DNA from: Raoultibacter timonensis
Lineage (GTDB): Bacteria > Actinomycetota > Coriobacteriia > Coriobacteriales > Eggerthellaceae
Assembly (NCBI RefSeq): GCF_900240215.1
Contig: NZ_LT964679.1
Location: forward strand, 1,860,204-1,893,609
Direction: 5' to 3'
Length of the DNA stretch: 33,406 nucleotides
In this document: positions 8,510 through 16,294 of the stretch, piece by piece
How the letters are laid out: each line of letters begins with the position of its first letter
Position numbering within the stretch: position 1 is the stretch's first letter
Notes under the pieces: generated by a model
Told to the model about the DNA's origin: nothing
The model's input: only the letters and a program-made list of their open reading frames with translations
The model's database searches: none
Program-made: the position numbers and the translations under genes

Positions 8510-9316
8510 CTACTTTCTGTAGTTGGGGTCACTTTCGATGACATGGGCAATGTAGTAGTAGATCGGAATCGTGAGGAACACGATCCAGGCGGGATGCCAG
8601 ATGCCCCAGAAGAAACCGGCGAGCAAGAACACGATCACGCACAGGATCGGGTAGGGAAAGCTCGACCACGCGCCCTTGCGATGGCCGCCGTCGTTGATGT
8701 CGCCAACGGCGTTGCGCATTTCACGCTCGACGTAGGCGTCCTCCCACTCTTTGCTTCCAACAGGATACTGATGGGGAGACTGGGGCGGGATGCTCGGACC
8801 CGTCGCGTAGGCGCCCGGAGGCGGTGGTGTCTGGGCGGTATGGTACGGGGGCGCGGCGTAGGCGGCCGTCTGAGCCGGATGCGGCTGAGGGGCGCCTTGC
8901 GGGGCTTGGGCGGGTTGAGCAGCCTGAGATGCGGCGGCGTAGGCCTGCTGATCCTGCACTGCCTTCGCCGCGGTCTGGGCCGCTTGGGCTTGTGCAGCCG
9001 CCGCAGCCGCTTGGGCCGCGGCAACGCTCGCCTTCTCGGCTGCCGCTTGCGCCTTCTCTTCGGCGGATGCGTTGCGATCCTGCGCCTCGTAGATTATATC
9101 GTCTTCCAAATCCTCATCGAAGCGGAGCAGCTCGTCGAGCGTCACGCCGTACAGCTTTGCGAGCGCAACGAGATTTCCGGTGTCGGGAGACGATTCCGCG
9201 CGCTCCCACTTCGATACCGCTTGGCGGGACAGTCCGAGCCTTTCGGCAAGCTCTTCTTGGCTGTAGCCCTTCTCGCGTCTCAGCTCTGCGAGGCGTTGGG
9301 CGATCTCGACGTTCAT
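8510..9316 (-). CDS. XRE-family regulator with C-terminal membrane anchor
   Basis: The predicted 268-residue protein joins a DNA-binding domain to the membrane. Residues 1-65 are a Cro/C1-type helix-turn-helix (LRREKGYSQEELAERLGLS, then RQAVSKWERAESSPD). About 80-125 is an Ala/Gln/Glu-rich helix that may form a coiled coil, and 125-185 is a Pro/Gln/Ala-rich, probably disordered linker. The C-terminus has two hydrophobic segments (PILCVIVFLLAGFFWGIW and WIVFLTIPIYYYIAHVI) before a short polar tail. The domain order predicts a cytoplasmic N-terminus and both ends inside. The start at 9316 is favoured by GGAAGGAA 5 nt upstream; the frame extends to 9346. It is co-transcribed with the DUF4097 lipoprotein, which it may control. 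A palindrome beside its promoter is a candidate autoregulatory site. Confidence 0.85.
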   Translation of the reverse strand: MNVEIAQRLAELRREKGYSQEELAERLGLSRQAVSKWERAESSPDTGNLVALAKLYGVTLDELLRFDEDLEDDIIYEAQDRNASAEEKAQAAAEKASVAAAQAAAAAAQAQAAQTAAKAVQDQQAYAAASQAAQPAQAPQGAPQPHPAQTAAYAAPPYHTAQTPPPPGAYATGPSIPPQSPHQYPVGSKEWEDAYVEREMRNAVGDINDGGHRKGAWSSFPYPILCVIVFLLAGFFWGIWHPAWIVFLTIPIYYYIAHVIESDPNYRK

Positions 9317-9425
9317 GAATGGTTCCTTCCGTGATGTTCGAGCCATGGCGTTTTCTCTTTCGTCGACGAACCCAACGGTACCGTTGCGGGCGCGGTTGCA
9401 CTAGCAAGTCTGGTAATCATTTTAC

Positions 9426-9486
9426 GCAACCGTCGGTTGCAACCGTGCATGAAGTGGGATTTTATCCGAAAAACAATCGTTTGTAA
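9426..9486 (-). promoter_or_regulatory. Candidate promoter and operator of the XRE-DUF4097 operon
   Basis: On the minus strand TTACAA (9486-9481), a 16-nt spacer and TAAAAT (9464-9459) form a reasonable promoter. Just downstream, about +12 to +26, lies GCAACCG-T-CGGTTGC (9426-9440), an inverted repeat with 7-bp arms. A third copy of the half-site partly overlaps (AACCG at 9441-9445), and GGTTGC recurs at 9394-9399. Such placement fits repression, possibly by the XRE protein itself. The leader to the start codon would be about 135 nt. Confidence 0.4.
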
Positions 9487-9569
9487 CCAGGTACCCGATT
9501 CCGATTCGCGTAAGAAAACGGCAAGGTCGCGGCTCAACCGCGGTAAGGCTGGCATGCTACGCTGCTTCT

Positions 9570-9851
9570 ATGGGTGTTTTCATCGGATACGAATCGGCTC
9601 TAGGATTCTGGCGATCGGACCATGCTCTCAACCGACCGCCGCTCACGCGCGCCCTTCCCTCAGCGAACCGCACTCCCGAACGAAGGGCCGTCGAATCGGC
9701 GGACTTCGCAAGCATCGGCATCGCGAAGCGCCCCGTCCATCTCATGATAGCCGACACCGCAAGCCGCACGCGCTCCGCATCCGCGCCCTGCCACGTGGCA
9801 ACCTCGCTGCCGCCCACCGGGTTATTCGTCAGAGCGGGAGACGGCCTGTAG
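9570..9851 (+). pseudogene. Truncated N-terminal fragment of a conserved hypothetical protein
   Basis: The 93-residue frame reads MGVFIGYESALGFWR, then PVHLMIADTASRTRS and CHV, and stops after FVRAGDGL. This pattern resembles, from memory and unverified, the first third of a family of roughly 300-residue hypothetical proteins common in Eggerthellales. If so, the TAG at 9849-9851 and the absence of any continuing frame make it a truncated relic. No ribosome binding site is evident. TGCTACGCT (9555-9563) looks like an extended -10 so close to the ATG that the transcript could be almost leaderless. No function is assigned. Confidence 0.4.
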
Positions 9852-10464
9852 AGGCGCGCGGCTAGGCGCACAGCTTGGATGGACCCTTGCATCCCATGCC
9901 CAGTTCCCGCCGACGCTCAGGGACTCTCGTGCATGGGTGGAGACGATCCATACATACATACACCCATCCATGGGTGGGACTTTCTGCAGCTCTGCGATCC
10001 GTGCGACGAGGCGGATGGAACCGTCGTGTTTTAGCAAGGTCAATCGGGTTCCGCTGGTAAACCGGGATCGACGCGCCCTTGCAAGGCGCCCGGCAGCGGC
10101 CTGACGCTCCGAAGCCCCGAGCGGGCGCATGCCGACATCGGTTCGGCAACGGAAATCGGGCGTTGACGACAAAAACCGCCGATCTGAAGGATCGGTCGTT
10201 GCAGCAGGGAAAGGGCGGCGGAGCGCGGCTTTTCTTTACTTGGAGACAGTCCAGGTCGAGAAGGTGCGCCGTCCTTGGTTCTGACGGGTTTGCGATTTCG
10301 GAAGCGCAAACCTTCGTCGGATTGGGAGGATCCCCCAAACGAAATTTCTTGCGCCCAAGTGCCTGCTTTTCATGCGCTAACTTCTTACCTGATCGAGCGC
10401 AGCCCATTGCCGCTTACCAGCGATGCCGTCGAGCCGGCGCTTCGCGCGAAACCGCCGCCGACCG
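9852..10464. other. About 600 bp without a convincing gene
   Basis: Open frames on both strands here are rich in Arg, Pro and Ser, lack ribosome binding sites and match nothing I recognise. The stretch holds several hairpins: CACCCAT/ATGGGTG (9960-9975, 2-nt loop), with a further CATGGGTGG copy near 9932; GGTTTGCG (10287-10294) and CGCAAACC (10305-10312); and the terminator-like element at 10171-10195. It may be a decayed gene region together with the long 3' untranslated region of ogt. Confidence 0.5.
10171..10195 (-). terminator. Possible terminator downstream of ogt
   Basis: On the minus strand, CCGATC and GATCGG (10195-10190 and 10184-10179) form a 6-bp stem with a 5-nt loop, followed after CGG by TTTTT (10175-10171). 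It lies about 270 bp past the stop of ogt, which makes its assignment to that transcript uncertain. Confidence 0.4.
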
Positions 10465-10995
10465 CTACAGCGCAGTGCCCTTCGTGGGGACGGTGAGTTT
10501 CGAAAGGTCGACGCCCTCGAGCTCGAGCAGTGCGATCTTGCGCGGCAGGCCACCGCCAAAACCCGTAAGGCTTCCGTTGGCACCCACGACGCGATGGCAC
10601 GGCAAGATGATGGAGATGGGATTGTGGCCGACTCCCCCGCCCACGGCACGGGCGGATGCGCGGGCGCCCGTCTCTTCGGCGATCCGCTGGGCGATTTCGC
10701 CGTACGTTGTCAGCCGGCCGTACGGGATCTCGGCGAGCTGCCTCCAAACGCGTTGGCGAAACTCCGTGCCGCGCGGGTTGACGGGAGGAATAGGACCGGG
10801 GTCCTTGCCCCCAAAGTATGCGTCGAGCCACCTGCGTGCTTCGAGAAGGACCGGGAGATCGGGCCGAGCCTCGCACGCGCCGAGTGTAGCCTTGTCGTAC
10901 TTCTGCTGCTCGAACCACAGACCCACGAGAGACTCGCCATCGCTGGCAAGCGTGATCGGGCCGAGAGGCGATTCGTATAGGTCGATGTAATCCAT
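10465..10995 (-). CDS. ogt: Methylated-DNA--protein-cysteine methyltransferase
   Basis: The predicted 176-residue protein removes alkyl groups from O6-alkylguanine (and O4-alkylthymine) by transferring them to its own cysteine. The active site is LPCHRVVG with the acceptor at Cys133, followed by the conserved TGFGGGLPRKIALLELEG region. The helix-turn-helix that inserts into DNA is GTEFRQRVWRQLAEIPYG, then RLTTYGEIA. The N-terminal domain (1-70) is the usual poorly conserved ribonuclease-H-like fold. Length matches free-standing Ogt rather than Ada. The ATG at 10995 follows CAGGAGC at 7 nt. The gene starts 54 bp after the Ada-AlkA fusion ends, so the two probably form an alkylation-damage operon. 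That fusion lacks its own O6-methyltransferase domain, so this enzyme supplies the missing activity. Confidence 0.95.
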   Translation of the reverse strand: MDYIDLYESPLGPITLASDGESLVGLWFEQQKYDKATLGACEARPDLPVLLEARRWLDAYFGGKDPGPIPPVNPRGTEFRQRVWRQLAEIPYGRLTTYGEIAQRIAEETGARASARAVGGGVGHNPISIILPCHRVVGANGSLTGFGGGLPRKIALLELEGVDLSKLTVPTKGTAL

Positions 10996-11049
10996 AGGTT
11001 TGCTCCTGTCGTTAGCCTGTCTGCACGGAGAATGCGCCGCTTGGCCGGT

Positions 11050-12813
11050 TTACGGGGCGGACTCAATCCCTTTGGCCGAACCGCTTTGCGAACGGGTGCC
11101 GACTTCTTTGCCGAAACCGCTTCGCAAAGAGGCGCCGGTCGCCTTGCCCGAAGCGGCTTTACCCCCCTGCGAGCCGAACGCGCTCGTCGCATGGGACGAC
11201 CAAAGCGACATGACGGCATAGGACCGCCACGGCCTCCAGTTTTCGGAGAGCGCTGCGATTTCGCGCGGCTTCAGACCGGGAAAGGCGTCGCGCACCCCGA
11301 GATCCGCTGCCGGAAAGGCGTCGGGATGGCCGTAGGCGCGCATGAGCAGGTACTGCACCGTCCAATCCCCGATACCGGGGATGGCTTTGAGCGCCGCCGC
11401 GTCGGTCTCGAGATCGGCGCCGGGGTACAACCCCACCTCGCCCGAACAGACGGCTTCTGCAAGCGCGCAGATGGCACGGGCTCGCTGCCCGATGACGCCG
11501 AGCTCACCGAGTCGGTTCGCCGCGTCGGGCGCGCAAAACGCAACGGGCGGCGGAAAGGCTATGTCGAGCCCCTCGTAGGGCGTATCGACCGGATGCCCGA
11601 ACTCGTGCGCGACCCGTCCGGCAAGCGTACCCGCCGCTTTCACGGTGATCTGCTGCCCCAGGATGGCCCGCACGGCCATTTCGAACCCGTCGAAACAGCA
11701 TGGCAGGCGTACGCCGGCAATGCGGCGCGAACCGGGCACGCGCCCGTAAAAATCATCGAGACCCGCCTCGATCGACGACGGCAGGCAATCGGTGTCGAAC
11801 AGGCGGCGCACGCGTGCGAGCACCAGCGGGAGATCGTCGAAAAGTTCGGGCGAGACCGTGACCGAGAGACGGCTTTTCTCCGATTCGTCCTCGACGCCGA
11901 TCCAGCCGATACGCGGATAGGAAGCAGCCGTGCCGCCTGTCGCAGCCCGCGCTTCCCCATCGAAGGACGAGGCGTCGAGGCCGATGCGCGGCGAAGAAGC
12001 ATCGAGACGCACCGTACGCGCATACGAGTCTTCGCGAACCGCCTCCACGCCGTCGATGGCTCGCATGCGCAAAAAATCAAGCAGCAGGTCGAAACGGAAC
12101 GGCGGACGATACCCGACGTGCAGCACAATGGGGCCGGCGCCGGTCTGCGATATGCCCGAGGCTGCCTTGACGCGAAAGCGGCTCGGCGGCATGCGATAGC
12201 GTTCGGAGAAGGCATCGTTGAATCGGCGAACCGACGAGAATCCGCACGCGTACGCAACGCGCGTGATCGGCAGCTCGGTATCGGTAAGGAGGCTTTTAGC
12301 CAAAAGCAGGCGGCATGTGGTCCGGTACTCCGTCGGCGTGACGCCGAACGCCCGCGCGAACAGGCGTCGCATCTGACGCTCCGAAAGCCCGAGCTCGGCG
12401 GCGATGTCGGCAATCCCCCGGGCTCCCGATCCCTCGCGTATAAGCTGGGCGGCCCGCCTGACGGCGCGGTCGGTATCGGGGGCCAAGGGAACGCCGGGCG
12501 CGAGCTCGGGCCGGCACTTGAGGCAGGGGCGGAAACCCGCCGCCTCGGCTTCGGCAGCCGTCTTGAAGAACGTGCAGTTCTCGCGCTTGGGCCGTTTGGC
12601 GGAGCATACCGCACGACAGTAAATGCCCGTCGAGCTCACTCCGACGAAGAACAGCCCGTCGAGGCGCGGATCGCGCATGCCGAGCGCCTCCCAGCAGGTA
12701 TCCCCATCCGGCAGCGGCGTGCCGAAGGATCGTTCGGCACCGAGCACTTCCTCGACTGCTTCGGCGCCATGCTTGGACTGGAACGGTTGTCGCGTTGTGC
12801 TCTGCTGTTTCAT
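11050..12813 (-). CDS. Ada-type regulator fused to AlkA-type 3-methyladenine DNA glycosylase
   Basis: The predicted 587-residue protein combines three modules. An Ada N-terminal zinc domain (about 45-115) has GIYCRAVC and RPCLKC, with zinc/acceptor cysteines 66, 70, 97 and 100 spaced as in E. coli Ada, where the first takes the methyl group from phosphotriesters. An AraC-type helix-turn-helix follows (about 125-220; ITRVAYACGFSSVRRFNDAF). Then comes AlkA (about 230-535), with the AlkA N-terminal domain and a helix-hairpin-helix (PGIGDWTVQYLLMR), plus the likely catalytic Asp in FPAADLGVRDAF. The last 50 residues are low-complexity Ser/Gly/Lys. The start at 12813 is fixed by GGAGGA 7 nt upstream, although the frame is open to 13311. 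It likely senses methylation, activates transcription and excises alkylated bases in one polypeptide. It is followed by ogt. Confidence 0.93.
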   Translation of the reverse strand: MKQQSTTRQPFQSKHGAEAVEEVLGAERSFGTPLPDGDTCWEALGMRDPRLDGLFFVGVSSTGIYCRAVCSAKRPKRENCTFFKTAAEAEAAGFRPCLKCRPELAPGVPLAPDTDRAVRRAAQLIREGSGARGIADIAAELGLSERQMRRLFARAFGVTPTEYRTTCRLLLAKSLLTDTELPITRVAYACGFSSVRRFNDAFSERYRMPPSRFRVKAASGISQTGAGPIVLHVGYRPPFRFDLLLDFLRMRAIDGVEAVREDSYARTVRLDASSPRIGLDASSFDGEARAATGGTAASYPRIGWIGVEDESEKSRLSVTVSPELFDDLPLVLARVRRLFDTDCLPSSIEAGLDDFYGRVPGSRRIAGVRLPCCFDGFEMAVRAILGQQITVKAAGTLAGRVAHEFGHPVDTPYEGLDIAFPPPVAFCAPDAANRLGELGVIGQRARAICALAEAVCSGEVGLYPGADLETDAAALKAIPGIGDWTVQYLLMRAYGHPDAFPAADLGVRDAFPGLKPREIAALSENWRPWRSYAVMSLWSSHATSAFGSQGGKAASGKATGASLRSGFGKEVGTRSQSGSAKGIESAP

Positions 12814-12929
12814 ACGGTCTTCCTCCGCGCTTCGCTTCTCCACCAATGAAACCACACTAGAGGAACCTACGCTAGCCGTTTTCGGACACGAAAGTCGCAC
12901 GGCACGCAGAACGCCGGGGCGGACGCCGG

Positions 12930-13472
12930 CTACTGCTGCGCAGCGTCCCTGAGCTTTTCGAGCTTGGCGCGCACGGCAGGATCGATGCGGTCGGCAACCG
13001 TGTTCTTCCTCGATACGCGCGGCGTTGCATCGAGTTCGTTTTCGACAAGGAGGTTGTTCATCTCCCAGCTGAAGTCGTTCGCGCTCATGCGATCGACCCC
13101 GCCGCCGAACACGGTATCCTGAATGGTGGCGTCGCTCGTAACCACAAGCGCTTCGATGCCGCGCTCGCGGGCATCGTGCGCGAGCTTCTCGATCACCTTG
13201 TCGGCCGACTGGCCCGAGGGCGAGAACATGATGCGCACGCCGCCAACCGATTCGGCTTCCCCGGTAGAGAACCTGTTCTTGGCACCGTCGAACACGATAA
13301 CCGCTCCCCACTCATGACCGGCGTAGCCGACAACGTCGTTGATCAGCGTCTCGCGAGCGCGGTTGAACGCATCGTCGGTGTAATCGGGTCCGGCTATCTG
13401 CTTGTAGCGACTGCCCGAACGAAGCACGTTGTAGCCGTCGATGATGAGGATCTTTCTGCGCTGCTTTGCCAT
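12930..13472 (-). CDS. yacP: YacP-type NYN domain ribonuclease
   Basis: The predicted 180-residue protein is a PIN-like NYN-domain nuclease of the YacP (Rae1) family, which in Bacillus subtilis is a ribosome-associated endoribonuclease. The family marker is at the N-terminus (ILIIDGYNVLRSG), with further conserved acidic positions in VIVFDGAKN and LVVTSDATIQD near residues 60 and 115. The C-terminal 40 residues are charged and probably helical. It begins 7 bp after the rlmB stop, with no clear ribosome binding site of its own, so translation is probably coupled. The rlmB-yacP order is the same as in Firmicutes, which supports both assignments. The symbol denotes the family; the substrate here is unproven. 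Confidence 0.88.
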   Translation of the reverse strand: MAKQRRKILIIDGYNVLRSGSRYKQIAGPDYTDDAFNRARETLINDVVGYAGHEWGAVIVFDGAKNRFSTGEAESVGGVRIMFSPSGQSADKVIEKLAHDARERGIEALVVTSDATIQDTVFGGGVDRMSANDFSWEMNNLLVENELDATPRVSRKNTVADRIDPAVRAKLEKLRDAAQQ

Positions 13473-13479
13473 GGCGAAT

Positions 13480-14229
13480 CTATGCGCGGTTCTGGCGCAT
13501 CCACTCGTACATGCAAGCCGTCGCCGCCTGAGCCACGTTGAGCGAACCGACGTTGCCCTCCTGCGGCAGCTTCGTGAGGAAGTCGCAGACTTCCTGGGTG
13601 AGACGCGCCAAGCCTTCCCCCTCGTTGCCCATCACGAGCGCGATCTTGCCCTTGAGGTTGGAATCCCACACGACCTCTTTCGCATGCTCGCTCGCTCCGG
13701 CAACCCAGAACCCCTCCTTCTTGAGGCGCTCGATGACCTGCGCGATGTTGGCGACTTGGCTCACGTTGAGATGGCTTATGGCCCCCGCAGAGCTCTTATA
13801 GGTAGCGGCCGTCACGTGCGCGCTGCGCTTGTTGGGGATGACGATGCCGCTCGCACCCACCACTTCCGCCGATCGGGCAATTGCGCCGAGGTTCCCTGCG
13901 TCGGTGATATGGTCGAGCAGCACTACGAGCGCGGCGCCGTCGTGTTCGGCGGCATGCGCTTCGGCCGCATCGAGGATCGTCTGCACGTTGCAGTACTCGT
14001 AGGGCTTCGCCTCGGCCATGACGCCCTGATGGCTGCCCCGCTCCGACCTCTCGTCGAGGTCGCGGTGGCGCACGGTCTTTACGGGTACGTCGGCCTTTTT
14101 GGCTTTGCGCAGGATGTCTTCGACCAGCCCATCGCGCTTGAGGTTGTCGGCGATGAGGACCTGCTTGATGGGCACGTGCGTGCGCAGCGCTTCGATAACC
14201 GGACGCTTGCCTTCGATGTAATCTGTCAT
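13480..14229 (-). CDS. rlmB: TrmH/SpoU-family 23S rRNA 2'-O-ribose methyltransferase (RlmB-like)
   Basis: The predicted 249-residue SPOUT enzyme transfers methyl from S-adenosylmethionine to a ribose 2'-OH, in RlmB at G2251 of 23S rRNA. The N-terminal substrate-binding domain (about 1-75; DYIEGKRPVIEALRTH) has the family opening. The trefoil-knot motifs are NLGAIARSAEVVGASGIVI (motif 1, catalytic Asn and Arg), IALVMGNEGEGL (motif 2) and GSLNVAQAATACMYEW (motif 3). I chose the ATG at 14229 because the family begins there, although the ribosome binding site is weak and the frame continues to 14331. It is followed by yacP in the same operon. A related TrmH-family member cannot be excluded, but length, N-terminal domain and synteny all favour RlmB. 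Confidence 0.88.
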   Translation of the reverse strand: MTDYIEGKRPVIEALRTHVPIKQVLIADNLKRDGLVEDILRKAKKADVPVKTVRHRDLDERSERGSHQGVMAEAKPYEYCNVQTILDAAEAHAAEHDGAALVVLLDHITDAGNLGAIARSAEVVGASGIVIPNKRSAHVTAATYKSSAGAISHLNVSQVANIAQVIERLKKEGFWVAGASEHAKEVVWDSNLKGKIALVMGNEGEGLARLTQEVCDFLTKLPQEGNVGSLNVAQAATACMYEWMRQNRA

Positions 14230-14343
14230 GGGGTGATGCTGCTCTTTCTCGGCGGTTTCGCTTTTCGCATCTATGGTACCAGAGACAGTCCCCGCCCGCC
14301 CATATGGGACGAAGCAGCAGAAAACGAGCAAGAACGAACTGCC

Positions 14344-16089
14344 CTACTGCTCGCCGTCGGCGAATTCGGTACGGTCCTTGCCCTCGCGCTTGGCTCGGTA
14401 CAGCGCACGATCGCCCGCCTCGAACAGAAGCTCGTAGCTGTCGCCGTCTTCGCCTACCATCGCCATGCCCACGCTCAGCGTTACCCGACGGCCGGAAACC
14501 CGTATGTCGCGTACGGCATCGGACAAATCACCGGAAACCTCGACGGCGCGATCGCGGTCGGCGGTCGGCAGAAACGCCAAGAACTCGTCGCCGCCCACGC
14601 GGGCCGCTATGCCCCCGTTGTCCGCAAACGTACCCTCGATCGCACGGGCAACCTCGACAAGGAGATCGTCGCCCATCAAATGGCCGACCGTATCGTTTAC
14701 CGTCTTGAAATCATCCACATCGATCACGTACAGAACGCCCGTGCCGCGTGCTAGGCAGTCCGCAAGCGCCGAACCCACCAGATCGTTTGCCGCAACCTGG
14801 TTGTACAGCTTCGTAAGAGGATCGCGGCGCGCCCTGTCCTCAAGCTCTTCGATGCGGCTGTGCTCGTCGGTCACGTCTTTCCAGCTGCCGATGACGCGCA
14901 CCGGCTTGCCCGCCGGGTCGCGCACCACCATGATGTGCAGGCGCACCCAACCCTGCCGAGCGCCAGGTTCGACGGAGGATCTCCGCACATCGAACGTAGC
15001 CGTTTGGCCGTCCTCGAGCAGGTCGGGCAACCGCTTGAAATCTTCGAGCACCAGCCAGAAACCGTCTTTCATCCGGTTGCTGTAGCCGGGTATGCGGTGC
15101 TCTTGGAGCGGATTCTCGTCGGTAGCGCCCTCGGGGCGCCGGAACTCGACGAGCGTATCGGTTTCGACTTCGTATTCGAACAGCACGTCGGTTACGCTGC
15201 GCAGTGCCACGCGGTAGCGCTCCTGTTCCAACCTCAACTCTTCTTCGATGGTCTTTCGGGACGTGATGTCCATGATCACGCTGTTGATTTTCACCGTTCC
15301 GTCGGCAAGCGGAACCTTGCGGCCCGAATCGAGCACCCAGGCGAGCGTTCCGTCCTTCTTGCGAATGCGGTACTCCGTTTCGTACGTAGGCCCACTCGCA
15401 AAGCAGCGAGCCACATCGCCGAGAGCGTTTTCGAGATCGGGCGGGTAAACCGCTCCGACGGCCGTTCCGCCGCTCATCTCCATGAACTCGTCGACCGTGT
15501 ACCCAAGCAGGCCGGCCAACCCCTCGTTGACGTAGGCGAACGTGTAGAGATCGTCGTCTTCGCTCACCTTGAGGCCACCGTTGGTGTTCTTCGTGATGAG
15601 ATCGATCATCTCCGTCTTCTCGCGGAGGAGCTGCTGGAGGTATTCGTAGCTTTGGGTTCCCGCTTCGAACGGGAAATAGGGCTCGTCCTTCATCGCCTGA
15701 TACGGGTTCGACACATGTACGTGGCGGATCTTCAGCGAACCGCCGTCATCGACGAGTTCGTAGCTGCATCGCTGATGTTCCTCGAGCACCATGCCCGATT
15801 CGGCGCCCGTGCGCACGCGGTAGCGCCCCATGACAGTGCAGGTTCGATCGGTTACGTTTACGAGATGGAACTCCTCCTCGGACACATCGCACGGCGGTGC
15901 GAGCGGCGCGCGCTCGACGAGGTAGGACACGATGCCGGCGGAATCGGTTGAGAACTCGATTTCGCCTGCGCCGATCCAGCTGAAATCATCGGCGAACCGC
16001 TCGACGACCCGATCGATTTCCTTACCGCCGTAAAACCGATGGACCGTATCGGATACGAATTCGACAGCGTGTCCGAAAAGCGGATTCAT
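14344..16089 (-). CDS. Diguanylate cyclase with SnoaL-like and PAS sensor domains
   Basis: The predicted 581-residue protein synthesises cyclic di-GMP. The first 150 residues look like a SnoaL/NTF2-like domain (VERFADDFSWIGAGEIEF, later GRYRVRTGAESGMVLEEHQR), a fold that often binds small ligands. Two PAS domains follow (about 165-295, ending VIMDITSRKTIEEEL; about 300-420, ending VIGSWKDVTDEHSR). The GGDEF domain opens with RRDPLTKLYNQVAANDLV and has its catalytic motif at 499-503 in ARVGGDEFLAF. The I-site positions read DNGG instead of RxxD, so product inhibition at that site is unlikely. No membrane segments are seen. AGGAGGTGAG lies just upstream of the ATG. The gene ends 114 bp before rlmB, and whether transcription continues into it is unclear. 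Confidence 0.9.
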   Translation of the reverse strand: MNPLFGHAVEFVSDTVHRFYGGKEIDRVVERFADDFSWIGAGEIEFSTDSAGIVSYLVERAPLAPPCDVSEEEFHLVNVTDRTCTVMGRYRVRTGAESGMVLEEHQRCSYELVDDGGSLKIRHVHVSNPYQAMKDEPYFPFEAGTQSYEYLQQLLREKTEMIDLITKNTNGGLKVSEDDDLYTFAYVNEGLAGLLGYTVDEFMEMSGGTAVGAVYPPDLENALGDVARCFASGPTYETEYRIRKKDGTLAWVLDSGRKVPLADGTVKINSVIMDITSRKTIEEELRLEQERYRVALRSVTDVLFEYEVETDTLVEFRRPEGATDENPLQEHRIPGYSNRMKDGFWLVLEDFKRLPDLLEDGQTATFDVRRSSVEPGARQGWVRLHIMVVRDPAGKPVRVIGSWKDVTDEHSRIEELEDRARRDPLTKLYNQVAANDLVGSALADCLARGTGVLYVIDVDDFKTVNDTVGHLMGDDLLVEVARAIEGTFADNGGIAARVGGDEFLAFLPTADRDRAVEVSGDLSDAVRDIRVSGRRVTLSVGMAMVGEDGDSYELLFEAGDRALYRAKREGKDRTEFADGEQ

Positions 16090-16294
16090 CCGACCTCACC
16101 TCCTGTGCCCGTACGTCGACTCTCATGCTATGCGCGAAGCCCTCGGCCATCGGCTTCGTGCCCGTTTAAAACAACCGTTTTGCTTATAGTTTCGAGTATA
16201 CCGCTTCGGCCGTTCGTTCAGCCGATCATTATCACCATCGTCCGCATTATCGCGAACTCGGCAGATCGACCGTCGAGACCGACGGGCAACGCGG

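Noticed and set aside
11032-12849. 605-codon plus-strand frame opposite the Ada-AlkA gene
   Set aside because: Arg/Gly-rich shadow of a clear coding region on the minus strand.
13441-14754. Long plus-strand frame across rlmB and the second diguanylate cyclase
   Set aside because: It spans the antisense of two unrelated genes and matches no family.
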